Positions 35,568 through 44,488 of a stretch of 64,000 nucleotides of DNA are shown here, piece after piece. How positions within the stretch are numbered: position 1 is the first letter of the stretch; every line of letters begins with the position of its first letter. Position numbers and translations under genes: made by a program. Where the stretch lies: assembly GCA_019411365.1 (NCBI GenBank), contig DXQT01000007.1, positions 1 to 64,000 of the forward strand, given 5' to 3'. The stretch comes from Roseburia sp. (GTDB taxonomy: Bacteria > Bacillota_A > Clostridia > Lachnospirales > Lachnospiraceae). The notes below the pieces were generated by a model. It was not told the origin of the DNA and ran no database searches. It saw nothing but the letters and a program-made list of their open reading frames with translations.

Positions 35568-38471
35568 ATGTTAGCAATTAACATGGATGACGTGATCAAC
35601 GTTCTCAATTCCTGTAAGCCATACCTGATTGCGCTTGGCATTGCACTGGCAATCGCGATTATTGTAACTGTGGCATGCATGAAATTGAAGAAACCGGTAA
35701 AGAAACTGGTGAGAAAGGAAGCATGGATTGCATTCCTTATGGCAGCAGTTGTGATTATCAACCTGATCTGCTTTATTCCAATGTCAAGTATGATCTCACT
35801 TGCAATGGGAAATGGTACGATCACAGAGGAAACCTCAAATGAGGCAACCGCACTTTGCGAGGATATTGCAGATGAAGGTATTGTTTTATTAAAAAATGAA
35901 GACAATATCCTGCCACTTACAAATACACAGAATATCAACGTGTTTGGATGGGCATCCACCAATCCTTGTTATGGTGGTACCGGATCCGGAGCATTATCCG
36001 ATGCATATGAGACAACAACACTTCTCGGTGGTCTTGAGGATGCCGGATATAAGATCAATACAGAACTGACTGATTTTTACAAAGCATACCGTGAGGACAG
36101 ACCGGAAGTTGGTATGTGGGCGCAGGACTGGACATTGCCGGAACCGACAGCAGATTCCTACAGCACTGAACTGATGAACAATGCAAAAGAGTTTTCTGAC
36201 ACAGCGATGGTAGTGATTACCCGTGTTGGTGGTGAGGGAGCAGATCTTCCAACGGATGTGAGCAAGGTGACTTACACAGATAACTCTGAAAACTACAAAG
36301 ATTTTGAAGCTGGTGAGCATTACTTACAGTTAAGCCAGACAGAAAAAGATATGTTAGACCTTGTTTGTGCCAACTTTGACAACGTTGTTGTCGTATACAA
36401 CGGTGCAAACACCATGGAACTTGGATTTTTAAATGATTACAAACAGATCAAGGGTGCAATCTGGTGTCCTGGAACAGGCCAGTCCGGATTTGAGTCTCTC
36501 GGTGCAGTCGTAGCCGGTACAGTAAATCCGTCCGGAAAAACCAGCGATACATTTGTATATGATCTGACAGCAACACCGACTTATAACAACTTTGGAAACT
36601 TCCTGTATGACAATATGGATGAGTTTGCCGCTACATCCAAAAACTTCGGAACAGGCGAAGAAGAAGCAACAATTCCATCTTTTGTCAACTATGTAGAAGG
36701 CATTTATGTTGGCTATCGTTTCTATGAGACAGCAGCAGTGGAAGGACTCATTGATTATGATAAGACGGTTCAGTTCCCATTTGGATATGGACTTTCTTAT
36801 ACAGATTTTGAACAGAAGATGGGAGATGTTACCGTAGCAGACGGTAAAGTATCCTTTGATGTTACCGTAACAAACAACGGAACTGCCGCAGGAAAAGATG
36901 TGGTAGAGGTATATTACAATCCGCCATACACAAATGGTGGAATTGAAAAAGCATCTGCAAATCTGATCGATTTTGCAAAAACAGATGTGTTACAGCCGGG
37001 TGAATCCCAGACAATCAATGTAAGTTTCTCAGAAGAAGATATGGCTTCCTATGATACATATGGTAATGGATGCTATGTATTAGAGGCTGGTGACTATGAG
37101 ATTTCCATCAATGCTGATTCACACAATGCAATCGAATCTAAGACCGTAAGTGTCGCAGATACCGTTGTATATGATGAAAATAATGCACGTTCTACGGATG
37201 ATGCAGCTGCAACGAATCAGTTTGCATATGCAGAAGGAGATGCAACATATCTTTCAAGAGCAGACGGATTTGCAAACTATGCAAAAGCAACAGCAGCTCC
37301 TTCAAACTTTACATTAGCAGAGGATGAGAAAGCTGAGTTCTTAAATAACAGCAATTATGATCCAAACAATTACAACAATGATTCTGATGAAATGCCGACA
37401 ACAGGCGCGAAAAATGGAATGACACTTGCTGATATGCGTGGCCTTTCCTATGATGATGAAAAATGGGATACACTTCTTGACCAGCTGACTGTTTCTGATA
37501 TGGATACAATGATCGCACTTGGCGGATATCAGACATCTGCAGCATCAAGTGTTGGAAAAGTTATGACTGTTGACTGTGACGGACCTGCATCCATCAATAA
37601 CAACTTTACAGGAACAGGTTCCATCGGATTCCCGTCCGCAGTTATGATCGCAAATACCTGGAACAAAGATCTTGCACTTTCTTTCGGTGAGAGCATCGGT
37701 AAGATGGCAGATGAGATGGATGTTTCCGGATGGTATGCACCGGCAATGAATACGCACAGAAATGCATTTGCAGGACGTAATTTTGAGTATTATTCAGAAG
37801 ATGGAGTTCTCTCCGGAAAAATGGCTGCAAACGCAGTGATCGGTGCTGAAAAATATGGTGTTTACGCATATATCAAACATTTTGCTTTGAATGACCAGGA
37901 AACAAACCGTACCGGAATGTTATGTACATGGTCAAATGAGCAGGCAATCCGTGAAATTTACTTAAAACCTTTTGAGATCGCAGTAAAAGAAGGCGGAGCA
38001 AAGGCAGTAATGTCTTCCTTCAACTATATCGGTACACAGTGGGCAGGCGGAACCTATCCGTTACAGACAACTGTACTTCGTGATGAGTGGGGATTCCGTG
38101 GATTTGTATTAACTGACTACTTTGGTGTTTACGGATACATGGATTCTGATATGGGTATCCGCGGTGGTACAGACTGTATGTTAGTTGCATACGATACGGA
38201 GACCAACCATGTGACAGATACCACAAGCGCAACAGGTGTAAAAGCAATGCGTCAGGCATCCAAAAATATCATGTATACCGTTGTAAACAGCCGTGCATAT
38301 GATCCTGAAAACTTAAAGACAGGTCTGATGAACTGGCAGATCCTGGCAATCGTGATCGATATCATCCTTGGAGCACTGGTAATCTTCTTAGAGGTTCTTA
38401 CGATCAGGAAATATAAAAAAGATGCAGCAGAAGAACCGGTGCAGACCGTAAATGAAACATCAGCAGAATAA
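35568..38471 (+). CDS. Membrane-anchored GH3 glycosidase with inverted domain order
   Basis: 967 residues from the ATG at 35568; a GTG at 35496 would add 24 codons. TM1 (about 17-37) and TM2 (50-72) flank a Lys/Arg-rich cytoplasmic loop, and a last TM (about 938-958) precedes RKYKKD. The glycosidase is therefore predicted outside the cell. The order is reversed compared with normal GH3: first the sandwich (IADEGIVLLKNEDNILPL) and fibronectin-like part, then the barrel with GRNFEYYSEDG, IKHFALND and nucleophile D850 in GFVLTDYFG. Swapped GH3 proteins are known from Butyrivibrio and Ruminococcus; a double membrane anchor is less usual. Confidence 0.88.
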   Translation: MLAINMDDVINVLNSCKPYLIALGIALAIAIIVTVACMKLKKPVKKLVRKEAWIAFLMAAVVIINLICFIPMSSMISLAMGNGTITEETSNEATALCEDIADEGIVLLKNEDNILPLTNTQNINVFGWASTNPCYGGTGSGALSDAYETTTLLGGLEDAGYKINTELTDFYKAYREDRPEVGMWAQDWTLPEPTADSYSTELMNNAKEFSDTAMVVITRVGGEGADLPTDVSKVTYTDNSENYKDFEAGEHYLQLSQTEKDMLDLVCANFDNVVVVYNGANTMELGFLNDYKQIKGAIWCPGTGQSGFESLGAVVAGTVNPSGKTSDTFVYDLTATPTYNNFGNFLYDNMDEFAATSKNFGTGEEEATIPSFVNYVEGIYVGYRFYETAAVEGLIDYDKTVQFPFGYGLSYTDFEQKMGDVTVADGKVSFDVTVTNNGTAAGKDVVEVYYNPPYTNGGIEKASANLIDFAKTDVLQPGESQTINVSFSEEDMASYDTYGNGCYVLEAGDYEISINADSHNAIESKTVSVADTVVYDENNARSTDDAAATNQFAYAEGDATYLSRADGFANYAKATAAPSNFTLAEDEKAEFLNNSNYDPNNYNNDSDEMPTTGAKNGMTLADMRGLSYDDEKWDTLLDQLTVSDMDTMIALGGYQTSAASSVGKVMTVDCDGPASINNNFTGTGSIGFPSAVMIANTWNKDLALSFGESIGKMADEMDVSGWYAPAMNTHRNAFAGRNFEYYSEDGVLSGKMAANAVIGAEKYGVYAYIKHFALNDQETNRTGMLCTWSNEQAIREIYLKPFEIAVKEGGAKAVMSSFNYIGTQWAGGTYPLQTTVLRDEWGFRGFVLTDYFGVYGYMDSDMGIRGGTDCMLVAYDTETNHVTDTTSATGVKAMRQASKNIMYTVVNSRAYDPENLKTGLMNWQILAIVIDIILGALVIFLEVLTIRKYKKDAAEEPVQTVNETSAE

Positions 38472-38518
38472 AAACAGAACTTTGCAGAGATTACAATACA
38501 TAGAGGTGAAAGCGTACA

Positions 38519-39082
38519 ATGAGTAGTATAAAAAATCTATGGCAGAACTTTGCAGACAAACATCCCGGAGCCTCCAAATGGGTCCGGGAGGGCGGTCTGT
38601 TCGTGATCGTAAGTAACCTGATCACGGTATTTAAATACCTGATGTTACTGTTTCTGCCGCTCGCATTTGCCGGACTTCCAAACATTGACTTTGGATTCCC
38701 GGGAATCGACATCACATTATTTGGAGAAACATTCAAATGGAATATTATCGGTTATGATGCCGCACACGGTGGACTTCCATATTTTTGTGCATACATGGTT
38801 GCCATGGTGATTGGAGAATGCATCAATTTCCCGATCCAGAGAACTTTCGTGTTCCGCAGCAAAGGAAATATCTGGTATCAGGCATTCTGGTATCTGATCG
38901 CATTCTGCATCGTGACCTGTATCGTAAACTCCATCAACTGTATCTGGGTAGCAGTAGCCGGTATGTTCGTGCCGGACTGGCTCTACAATATCGGAACAAC
39001 CGTATTAAACGGTGGAGTTTCAATGGTCGTATTTTTCTTTGTCAATAAGATCATTTTCCCGGAAGGGGAAGCGAAAGCGTAA
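38519..39082 (+). CDS. GtrA-like membrane protein
   Basis: 187 residues with four hydrophobic helices and the family motif NFPIQRTFVFRSKGN between helices 2 and 3. GtrA-type proteins are thought to help move lipid-linked sugars across the membrane for polysaccharide or glycolipid modification. GAGGTGA precedes the ATG. It is 47 bases after the membrane-anchored GH3 gene, with no terminator, so they are likely co-expressed. Together they suggest a cell-surface glycan role rather than nutrient capture. Confidence 0.75.
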   Translation: MSSIKNLWQNFADKHPGASKWVREGGLFVIVSNLITVFKYLMLLFLPLAFAGLPNIDFGFPGIDITLFGETFKWNIIGYDAAHGGLPYFCAYMVAMVIGECINFPIQRTFVFRSKGNIWYQAFWYLIAFCIVTCIVNSINCIWVAVAGMFVPDWLYNIGTTVLNGGVSMVVFFFVNKIIFPEGEAKA

Positions 39083-39116
39083 AAAATAGTATGTGAAAAA
39101 CGAAATAAGCACATAT

Positions 39117-39163
39117 AAAAAGCATGTTTTACGATTCAAAAGAATTGCAGAGCATGCTTTTTT
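39117..39163 (+). terminator. Rho-independent terminator
   Basis: AAAAAGCATG (39117-39126) pairs with CATGCTTTTT (39153-39162) within a run of T. It closes the GH3-GtrA operon. Confidence 0.85.
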
Positions 39164-39196
39164 TGTTGTATTTTAAATAGGAATAGGATTCACATA

Positions 39197-39254
39197 TTGA
39201 CAAACAAAACAGAAATGTTTATATTTATAACAGCGTTATATAACACTGTTATAA
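39197..39254 (+). promoter_or_regulatory. TetR promoter and 30-bp palindromic operator
   Basis: TTGACA (39197-39202), 17 bases, TATATT (39220-39225). Immediately downstream, TTATAACAG (39225-39233) and CTGTTATAA (39246-39254) flank a centre containing the palindrome GTTATATAAC. Repressor bound here would block initiation. Confidence 0.85.
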
Positions 39255-39270
39255 ATGAGTGGAGGAACCA

Positions 39271-39891
39271 GTGACAAAACAAGTAGAAGGAGTTTCAGAA
39301 AAAATCATAGCCTGTGCGAAGGAAGAGTTCCTGCAAAAAGGATATTCCGACGCATCTCTGCGGACGATCGCCGAAAAGGCAGGAACAACGACCGGATCCA
39401 TCTATTCGCGGTTTAAAGACAAGGAAGGATTATTTTCCGCGATTGTGGAACCGGCGGCGGATCATCTGGTGCAGATGTTTTTACATACGCAGGAGACATT
39501 TCACGGGCTTGAGGAAGAACAGCAGCCGAAAGAGATGAAGCATTATGTGTCATCCGGCATGGTGGAGATGATCGATTATATTTACGACAATTTTGAAGTG
39601 TTTGAGCTTTTGTTGGATGCTTCCTACGGAACAAAGTTTCAGGATTTTGTGGAACGGCTTGTCGAGATCGAGACAGAATATACTTATAAGTATATGGACG
39701 TCATTCATTACCGGACAGAAGATGGCGAGGTGATCACCGAGGATTTTATCCATATCATGACGAGGGCATTATTTGAGAGTATGTTTGAGGTGGTACGCCA
39801 TAAAATGACGAAGGAGAAGGCACTCCGTTATATGGATATGCTTGAAAAATACCATTATGGAGGCTGGAATGCAATTCTGAAATGGGAGTAA
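39271..39891 (+). CDS. TetR-family regulator of the ABC exporter
   Basis: 206 residues from the GTG at 39271, chosen because GGAGG (39261-39265) is 5 bases away; the GTG at 39259 overlaps it. The N-terminal HTH (about 8-55) reads IIACAKEEFLQKGYSDASLRTIAEKAGTTTGSIYSRF in pattern. The rest is the helical ligand domain. It lies under the palindromic operator at 39225-39254 and 122 bases ahead of two ABC exporter genes, so it most likely represses itself and them until a drug or metabolite binds. Confidence 0.92.
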   Translation: MTKQVEGVSEKIIACAKEEFLQKGYSDASLRTIAEKAGTTTGSIYSRFKDKEGLFSAIVEPAADHLVQMFLHTQETFHGLEEEQQPKEMKHYVSSGMVEMIDYIYDNFEVFELLLDASYGTKFQDFVERLVEIETEYTYKYMDVIHYRTEDGEVITEDFIHIMTRALFESMFEVVRHKMTKEKALRYMDMLEKYHYGGWNAILKWE

Positions 39892-40013
39892 GAGATGGGC
39901 TGTACATTTCTGGTAACAGGATGACAGCCTTCTAAAAAAATCATTGGTTAGCGAAAACTAATTTCAAGTAGTGATGTATAACAAAAACTAAAAATGGAAA
40001 GGGAGTCTTTGAG

Positions 40014-41798
40014 ATGGAAAGTGATGCGAAGTTAAAAAAACAAAGTTCTTTGGCAAGGCTTTTTGAATATGCCGGGAATTATAAATATCTGACGATCCTC
40101 TCGTGGATATTTTCTGTGGTCAGTGCCTGGATTGCGCTGGTACCGTTTTATTATATCTGGAGAGTGATAAAGGAAATTTTAGATGTGGCGCCTCATTATG
40201 AAAATGCAGGGAATCTTGCAAATTATGGGTGGCATGCAGTCGGTTTTGCAATTCTATCCATGTTTCTTTACATTTGCGGACTGCTTTGTTCCCATTTGTC
40301 TGCGTTTCATGTGCAGGCAGGGATACGTTCACAGCTGATGCACCATATCATGACATTACCGATGGGATTTATGGACAGTGACGGAAGCGGTAAGATCCGT
40401 AAGATTGTCAACGAGTCGAGTGAAGCGACAGAGACCTATCTTGCACATCAGTTACCGGATCAGGCGGGCGCCATTGCAACGCCGGTCGGTCTTCTGGTTT
40501 TGCTCCTGATGTTTGACTGGCGGCTTGGACTGCTAAGTCTGATCCCGGTAGTGGCAGCATTTTTAATTATGGGCAGCATGACCGGGCAGCGCATGAAAGA
40601 TAAAATGACAGAGTACCAGAATGCACTTGAAGAAATGTCGAGTGAGGCCGTGGAATATGTCCGCGGCATTCCGGTCGTAAAAACATTTGGACAGTCGGTA
40701 TTTTCATTCAAGCGTTTTCGCGACTCGATAAAGAAATATGAAAAATGGACAATCGCTTACACAAAAGAATTAAGACTTCCGATGACCTTTTATACGACGA
40801 TCATCAATGCGGCATTTGCTGTTCTGATCGCAGTTACTTTTTATGTGGTCAGAGGCGGGGAGAGCGACACGTTCTTATTAAATCTGATGTTCTATATTAT
40901 CATCACTCCGATCATTACAGTCACTTTAAATAAAATCATGTATGCAAGTGAAAACCAGATGATCGTTGAGGATGCGCTGACCAGGATCGACAGTATTTTA
41001 GAAAAGAAGCCGCTCACAGAGGCAGCAGGAAAAGCGGATCCGAAAGATATGTCCATTACTTTTGAAAATGTGTCTTTCCGTTATGAGGATGCCGCAAAAG
41101 ATGCATTACATAACATCAATCTTAAGATCCGAGAGGGCGAACATGTCGCATTTGTCGGGCCGTCCGGTGGTGGAAAGTCGACACTTGCAAGCCTGATCGC
41201 ACGTTTCTTTGATGCAACAGAAGGGAAGATCAGGATCGGTGGCGTGGATGTGCGTGATATCCCGTCGAAACAGCTTATGGATATGGTGTCATTTGTATTT
41301 CAGGACAGTAAACTTTTGAAGATGTCTGTTTATGAAAATGTCCGCATGGGCAGGAAAGATGCGACGAGAGAGGAAGTTATGGAAGCATTAAAGAATGCAC
41401 AGTGCGAAGATATTATCGAAAAATTGCCGGATAGTATTGATACGGTGATCGGAGCAAAGGGAACTTATGTGTCCGGCGGTGAAGCACAGCGTCTTTCGAT
41501 TGCGAGGGCAATGTTAAAAAATGCGCCAATCCTGATCTTAGATGAGGCGACCGCATTTGCTGATCCGGACAATGAGGCGAAGGTGCAGCAGGCATTTTCA
41601 AAATTATCCACAGGAAAAACGGTCATTATGATCGCACATCGTCTGTCCTCCGTTGTGGATGCCGACCGGATCTGCGTGTTAAAGGACGGAGAGATCGTGG
41701 AGTCAGGAACGCATAAAGAACTGTCAGAAGCACAGAAACTGTATGCTCATATGGGGGATGCATACAATAAATCGGTTCGTTGGAAAGTGGGGGAATAA
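40014..41798 (+). CDS. ABC exporter subunit 1 (membrane and ATPase fused)
   Basis: 594 residues: six TM helices (about 25-310), then an ATPase domain. Walker A is GPSGGGKST, Q loop FVFQD, signature VSGGEAQRLSIARA (slightly divergent) and Walker B ILILDEATAFADPDNE, with the H loop IMIAHRLS intact. GGAAAGGGAG precedes the ATG. It pairs with the next gene, 3 bases away, as a heterodimeric exporter. Heterodimers of this kind in Firmicutes expel drugs, peptides or lipids. Confidence 0.93.
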   Translation: MESDAKLKKQSSLARLFEYAGNYKYLTILSWIFSVVSAWIALVPFYYIWRVIKEILDVAPHYENAGNLANYGWHAVGFAILSMFLYICGLLCSHLSAFHVQAGIRSQLMHHIMTLPMGFMDSDGSGKIRKIVNESSEATETYLAHQLPDQAGAIATPVGLLVLLLMFDWRLGLLSLIPVVAAFLIMGSMTGQRMKDKMTEYQNALEEMSSEAVEYVRGIPVVKTFGQSVFSFKRFRDSIKKYEKWTIAYTKELRLPMTFYTTIINAAFAVLIAVTFYVVRGGESDTFLLNLMFYIIITPIITVTLNKIMYASENQMIVEDALTRIDSILEKKPLTEAAGKADPKDMSITFENVSFRYEDAAKDALHNINLKIREGEHVAFVGPSGGGKSTLASLIARFFDATEGKIRIGGVDVRDIPSKQLMDMVSFVFQDSKLLKMSVYENVRMGRKDATREEVMEALKNAQCEDIIEKLPDSIDTVIGAKGTYVSGGEAQRLSIARAMLKNAPILILDEATAFADPDNEAKVQQAFSKLSTGKTVIMIAHRLSSVVDADRICVLKDGEIVESGTHKELSEAQKLYAHMGDAYNKSVRWKVGE

Positions 41799-41801
41799 AA
41801 A

Positions 41802-43535
41802 ATGTCATTCAAAGAAAAAATACAGCATAAATATGCACTTTCAGAGCAGGGTGCGAAGGATATGATAAAAGCATTTGTTTCCGTCACGATATCGGATATT
41901 GTGCTGATGTTTCCGGTAGGAATGCTTTATTTTCTGGTAAAGGATTATATGGGAGGAACACTTGGTGGAAGAGGCGGGTTTTATCTTGCAGGCAGCCTGA
42001 TCTGTCTGGCATTGATCGCAATTACTACCTATATCCAGTATAATGCAACATTTTTTGCAACTTATGTGGAGAGTGGTGTCAGACGCATCACACTCGCGGA
42101 AAAACTGAGAAAAATACCACTCTCGTTCTTTGGCAAAAAAGATCTGTCGGATCTGACCAGCACGATCATGGCGGACTGTGCGACGATGGAGACGGTTTCT
42201 TCCCATGTGATACCGGAACTGATCGGAGCATGTATTTCTACGGCACTCGTGGCATTAAGTCTCTTTTTCTTTGACTGGAGAATGGCTTTAGCGGCGCTGT
42301 GGGTGCTTCCGGTTTCATTTCTGATCGTTGGCTGTTCCGGTAAAGTACAAAACAGTCTGAGCAGAAAACAGATGAAATTGAAAATGGACTGTGCCGACGG
42401 GATTCAGGAAGGACTTGAGACGGTCCGTGATCTCCGCGCCAACAATGCACAGGATGATTATATGAAAGGTCTGGATAAAAAAATTAAAGCGGTCGAGAAA
42501 CATGCGATCGTGACAGAACTTGGCATGGCGGTATTTGTCGCAAGTGCCCAGATGATCTTAAAACTTGGTATTGCAACGGTTGCCCTGACAGGGGGAATCC
42601 TTCTTGCAAAGGGAAGTATCGATGTACTGACATTTTTCATGTTTTTGCTTGTTGTATCAAGAATCTATGATCCGATGCAGATTTCCCTGCAGAATTTAGC
42701 GGCAATGATCAGCGCAAATATACAGAGCGAACGTTTAGACGAGATCCTCTCCCATGAAATTCAGACAGGAACAGATCAGTTAAGCCATAAAGGATATGAT
42801 ATTACATTTTCAAATGTGAGATTTTCTTACGACAGAAAGGAGTCTGTATTAAAGGATGTAACATTTACTGCAAAACAGGGTGAGGTGACGGCACTGATCG
42901 GACCATCCGGCGGTGGAAAGACGACCGTATCAAGACTTGCGGCTAGATTCTGGGACATTGAAAAGGGAAAGATCACAGTTGGAGGCATGGACATTTCAAA
43001 GATCAATCCGGAAACTCTGATGTCACTGTATTCCATTGTATTTCAGGACGTCACACTTTTTAATAATACGATTATGGAAAATATCCGTATCGGCAGACAG
43101 GATGCGACGGATGAGGAAGTCATTGTCGCTGCCAAGTTAGCACACTGTGATGAATTTGCCCAAAAGCTGCCGGACGGCTGGCAGACGATGATTGGTGAAA
43201 ACGGATCAGAACTCTCTGGCGGAGAACGTCAGAGAATCTCGATCGCAAGGGCGTTTTTAAAGGATGCACCGATTATCTTATTAGATGAGGCGACCGCATC
43301 ACTGGATGTAGATAATGAGACACTGATCCAGGAGGCATTGTCAAAACTGATCCGGAATAAGACAGTTCTTATCATTGCGCACCGGATGCGAACGGTTGCA
43401 AACGCAGATAAGATCGTTGTGTTAAAAGACGGTGTGGTTGCAGAGGAAGGCACACCTGATGAGCTGTCCGGAAAAGATGGAATCTATCACCATATGGTGG
43501 AGACACAGATGCAGGCGGCAGGCTGGGTACTGTAG
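41802..43535 (+). CDS. ABC exporter subunit 2 (membrane and ATPase fused)
   Basis: 577 residues with six TM helices (about 20-300) and an ATPase domain: Walker A GPSGGGKTT, Q loop IVFQD, canonical signature ELSGGERQRISIARA, Walker B IILLDEATASLD and LIIAHRMRT. Both subunits retain catalytic Glu, so both sites may hydrolyse ATP, unlike many heterodimers with one degenerate site. Spacing to subunit 1 is 3 bases. A bidirectional terminator follows at 43545-43583. Confidence 0.93.
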   Translation: MSFKEKIQHKYALSEQGAKDMIKAFVSVTISDIVLMFPVGMLYFLVKDYMGGTLGGRGGFYLAGSLICLALIAITTYIQYNATFFATYVESGVRRITLAEKLRKIPLSFFGKKDLSDLTSTIMADCATMETVSSHVIPELIGACISTALVALSLFFFDWRMALAALWVLPVSFLIVGCSGKVQNSLSRKQMKLKMDCADGIQEGLETVRDLRANNAQDDYMKGLDKKIKAVEKHAIVTELGMAVFVASAQMILKLGIATVALTGGILLAKGSIDVLTFFMFLLVVSRIYDPMQISLQNLAAMISANIQSERLDEILSHEIQTGTDQLSHKGYDITFSNVRFSYDRKESVLKDVTFTAKQGEVTALIGPSGGGKTTVSRLAARFWDIEKGKITVGGMDISKINPETLMSLYSIVFQDVTLFNNTIMENIRIGRQDATDEEVIVAAKLAHCDEFAQKLPDGWQTMIGENGSELSGGERQRISIARAFLKDAPIILLDEATASLDVDNETLIQEALSKLIRNKTVLIIAHRMRTVANADKIVVLKDGVVAEEGTPDELSGKDGIYHHMVETQMQAAGWVL

Positions 43536-43544
43536 TTCATGATA

Positions 43545-43583
43545 AAAATACCGCAAATGCGATTTTCACATTTGCGGTATTTT
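43545..43583 (+). terminator. Bidirectional terminator
   Basis: AAAATACCGCAAATG (43545-43559) and its exact complement at 43569-43583 form a 15-pair stem with A and T tracts on both sides. It serves the exporter operon and the convergent small membrane gene. Confidence 0.9.
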
Positions 43584-43596
43584 CAGGTTTCATCAC

Positions 43597-44112
43597 TTAT
43601 TTTTTCTTTTTCTTGCTTTTCTCTTTTTCAAGTTCAGCTTTTTCTTTTTCGAGTTCTTTATTTGTGCGATTAGCTTTTTCTTTTAATTTGGTTCTCCAGC
43701 TCTTTTTACCTTCCGGTTTTTCAAGAGGTCCGCGTACACCGGTAACTTTTGTGATATAGATACCACTCACGGTAGCTTTAACTTCTTTTTTGACCGGTAT
43801 GTAATCAAATACAGATTCATCGGCGATCAAAGACATTACTTTTGGTCCAACCTTTGCCTTTACAATTGGAAGTTTGGTACGGCGCATCATCTTCGGTGTC
43901 TGGTCGATCACAACCTGTGGAAGACCGGATTCGGTAATGCGCATTCGCTTCTTATCTATAACCAGCATGGATACGGTCTGTGCGGCAGCGGCAAGCTGCT
44001 CATCCTGTTCAGCTTTCTTTTTCTGTGCTTTCTTTCCGAGAAAATAAAGGACAATCAGTCCGATGATTAAAACGGCTAAGATAACCAGCAATACAATAGT
44101 AACTGGGCTCAT
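43597..44112 (-). CDS. Small membrane-anchored, lysine-rich hypothetical protein
   Basis: 171 residues with one TM helix at the N terminus (residues about 3-27, VTIVLLVILAVLIIGLIVLYFLG). A Lys/Gln/Glu stretch follows, then a compact middle region (about 45-135) with KAKVGPKVMSLIADESVFDYIPVKKEVKATVSG, and a Lys/Glu coiled tail ending in five lysines. The topology with basic residues after the helix suggests a cytoplasmic body. I do not recognise a family; a nucleic-acid or ribosome-associated role is conceivable from the charge. GGAGG lies before the ATG. Confidence 0.75.
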   Translation of the reverse strand: MSPVTIVLLVILAVLIIGLIVLYFLGKKAQKKKAEQDEQLAAAAQTVSMLVIDKKRMRITESGLPQVVIDQTPKMMRRTKLPIVKAKVGPKVMSLIADESVFDYIPVKKEVKATVSGIYITKVTGVRGPLEKPEGKKSWRTKLKEKANRTNKELEKEKAELEKEKSKKKKK

Positions 44113-44488
44113 AAATAATCCTCCATATATTTACTTTTTAGAACAAAACTCAGAAAATATTGTAGCATTGATTTTTGAAAAAAGCAAGGTGTGTGTATGT
44201 TATATCTGTTTTTATACACTGGATTTTTTGTGCAAAACTTACAAATATCATTGGAATATCGGCTTTTTAATGACATTATAAGAACAGTATGCTAAAATCC
44301 AGACAAAGCATGATATTCTGAAATCATCTACATGGTTATAGACCATTCTTTTATCATAGTGAAAAATGTATAAAAAGTTATACATTCAACTTAAGAATTT
44401 CCAATGCTTTTATCATTCACACATATAAGCAGGGAGAATTCTTGAAAACCACGAATTGCTCCCGGATTAAACAAAGGAGGAGAAATGA
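44113..44488. other. 376-base divergent intergenic region
   Basis: AT-rich, without a convincing small gene. The one clear signal is a perfect dyad, AATGTATAA-4 bases-TTATACATT, at 44365-44386, suitable for a repressor site. An AAAGGAGG at 44473-44480 serves the next gene. No T-box, riboswitch or hairpin terminator was recognised. Confidence 0.5.
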
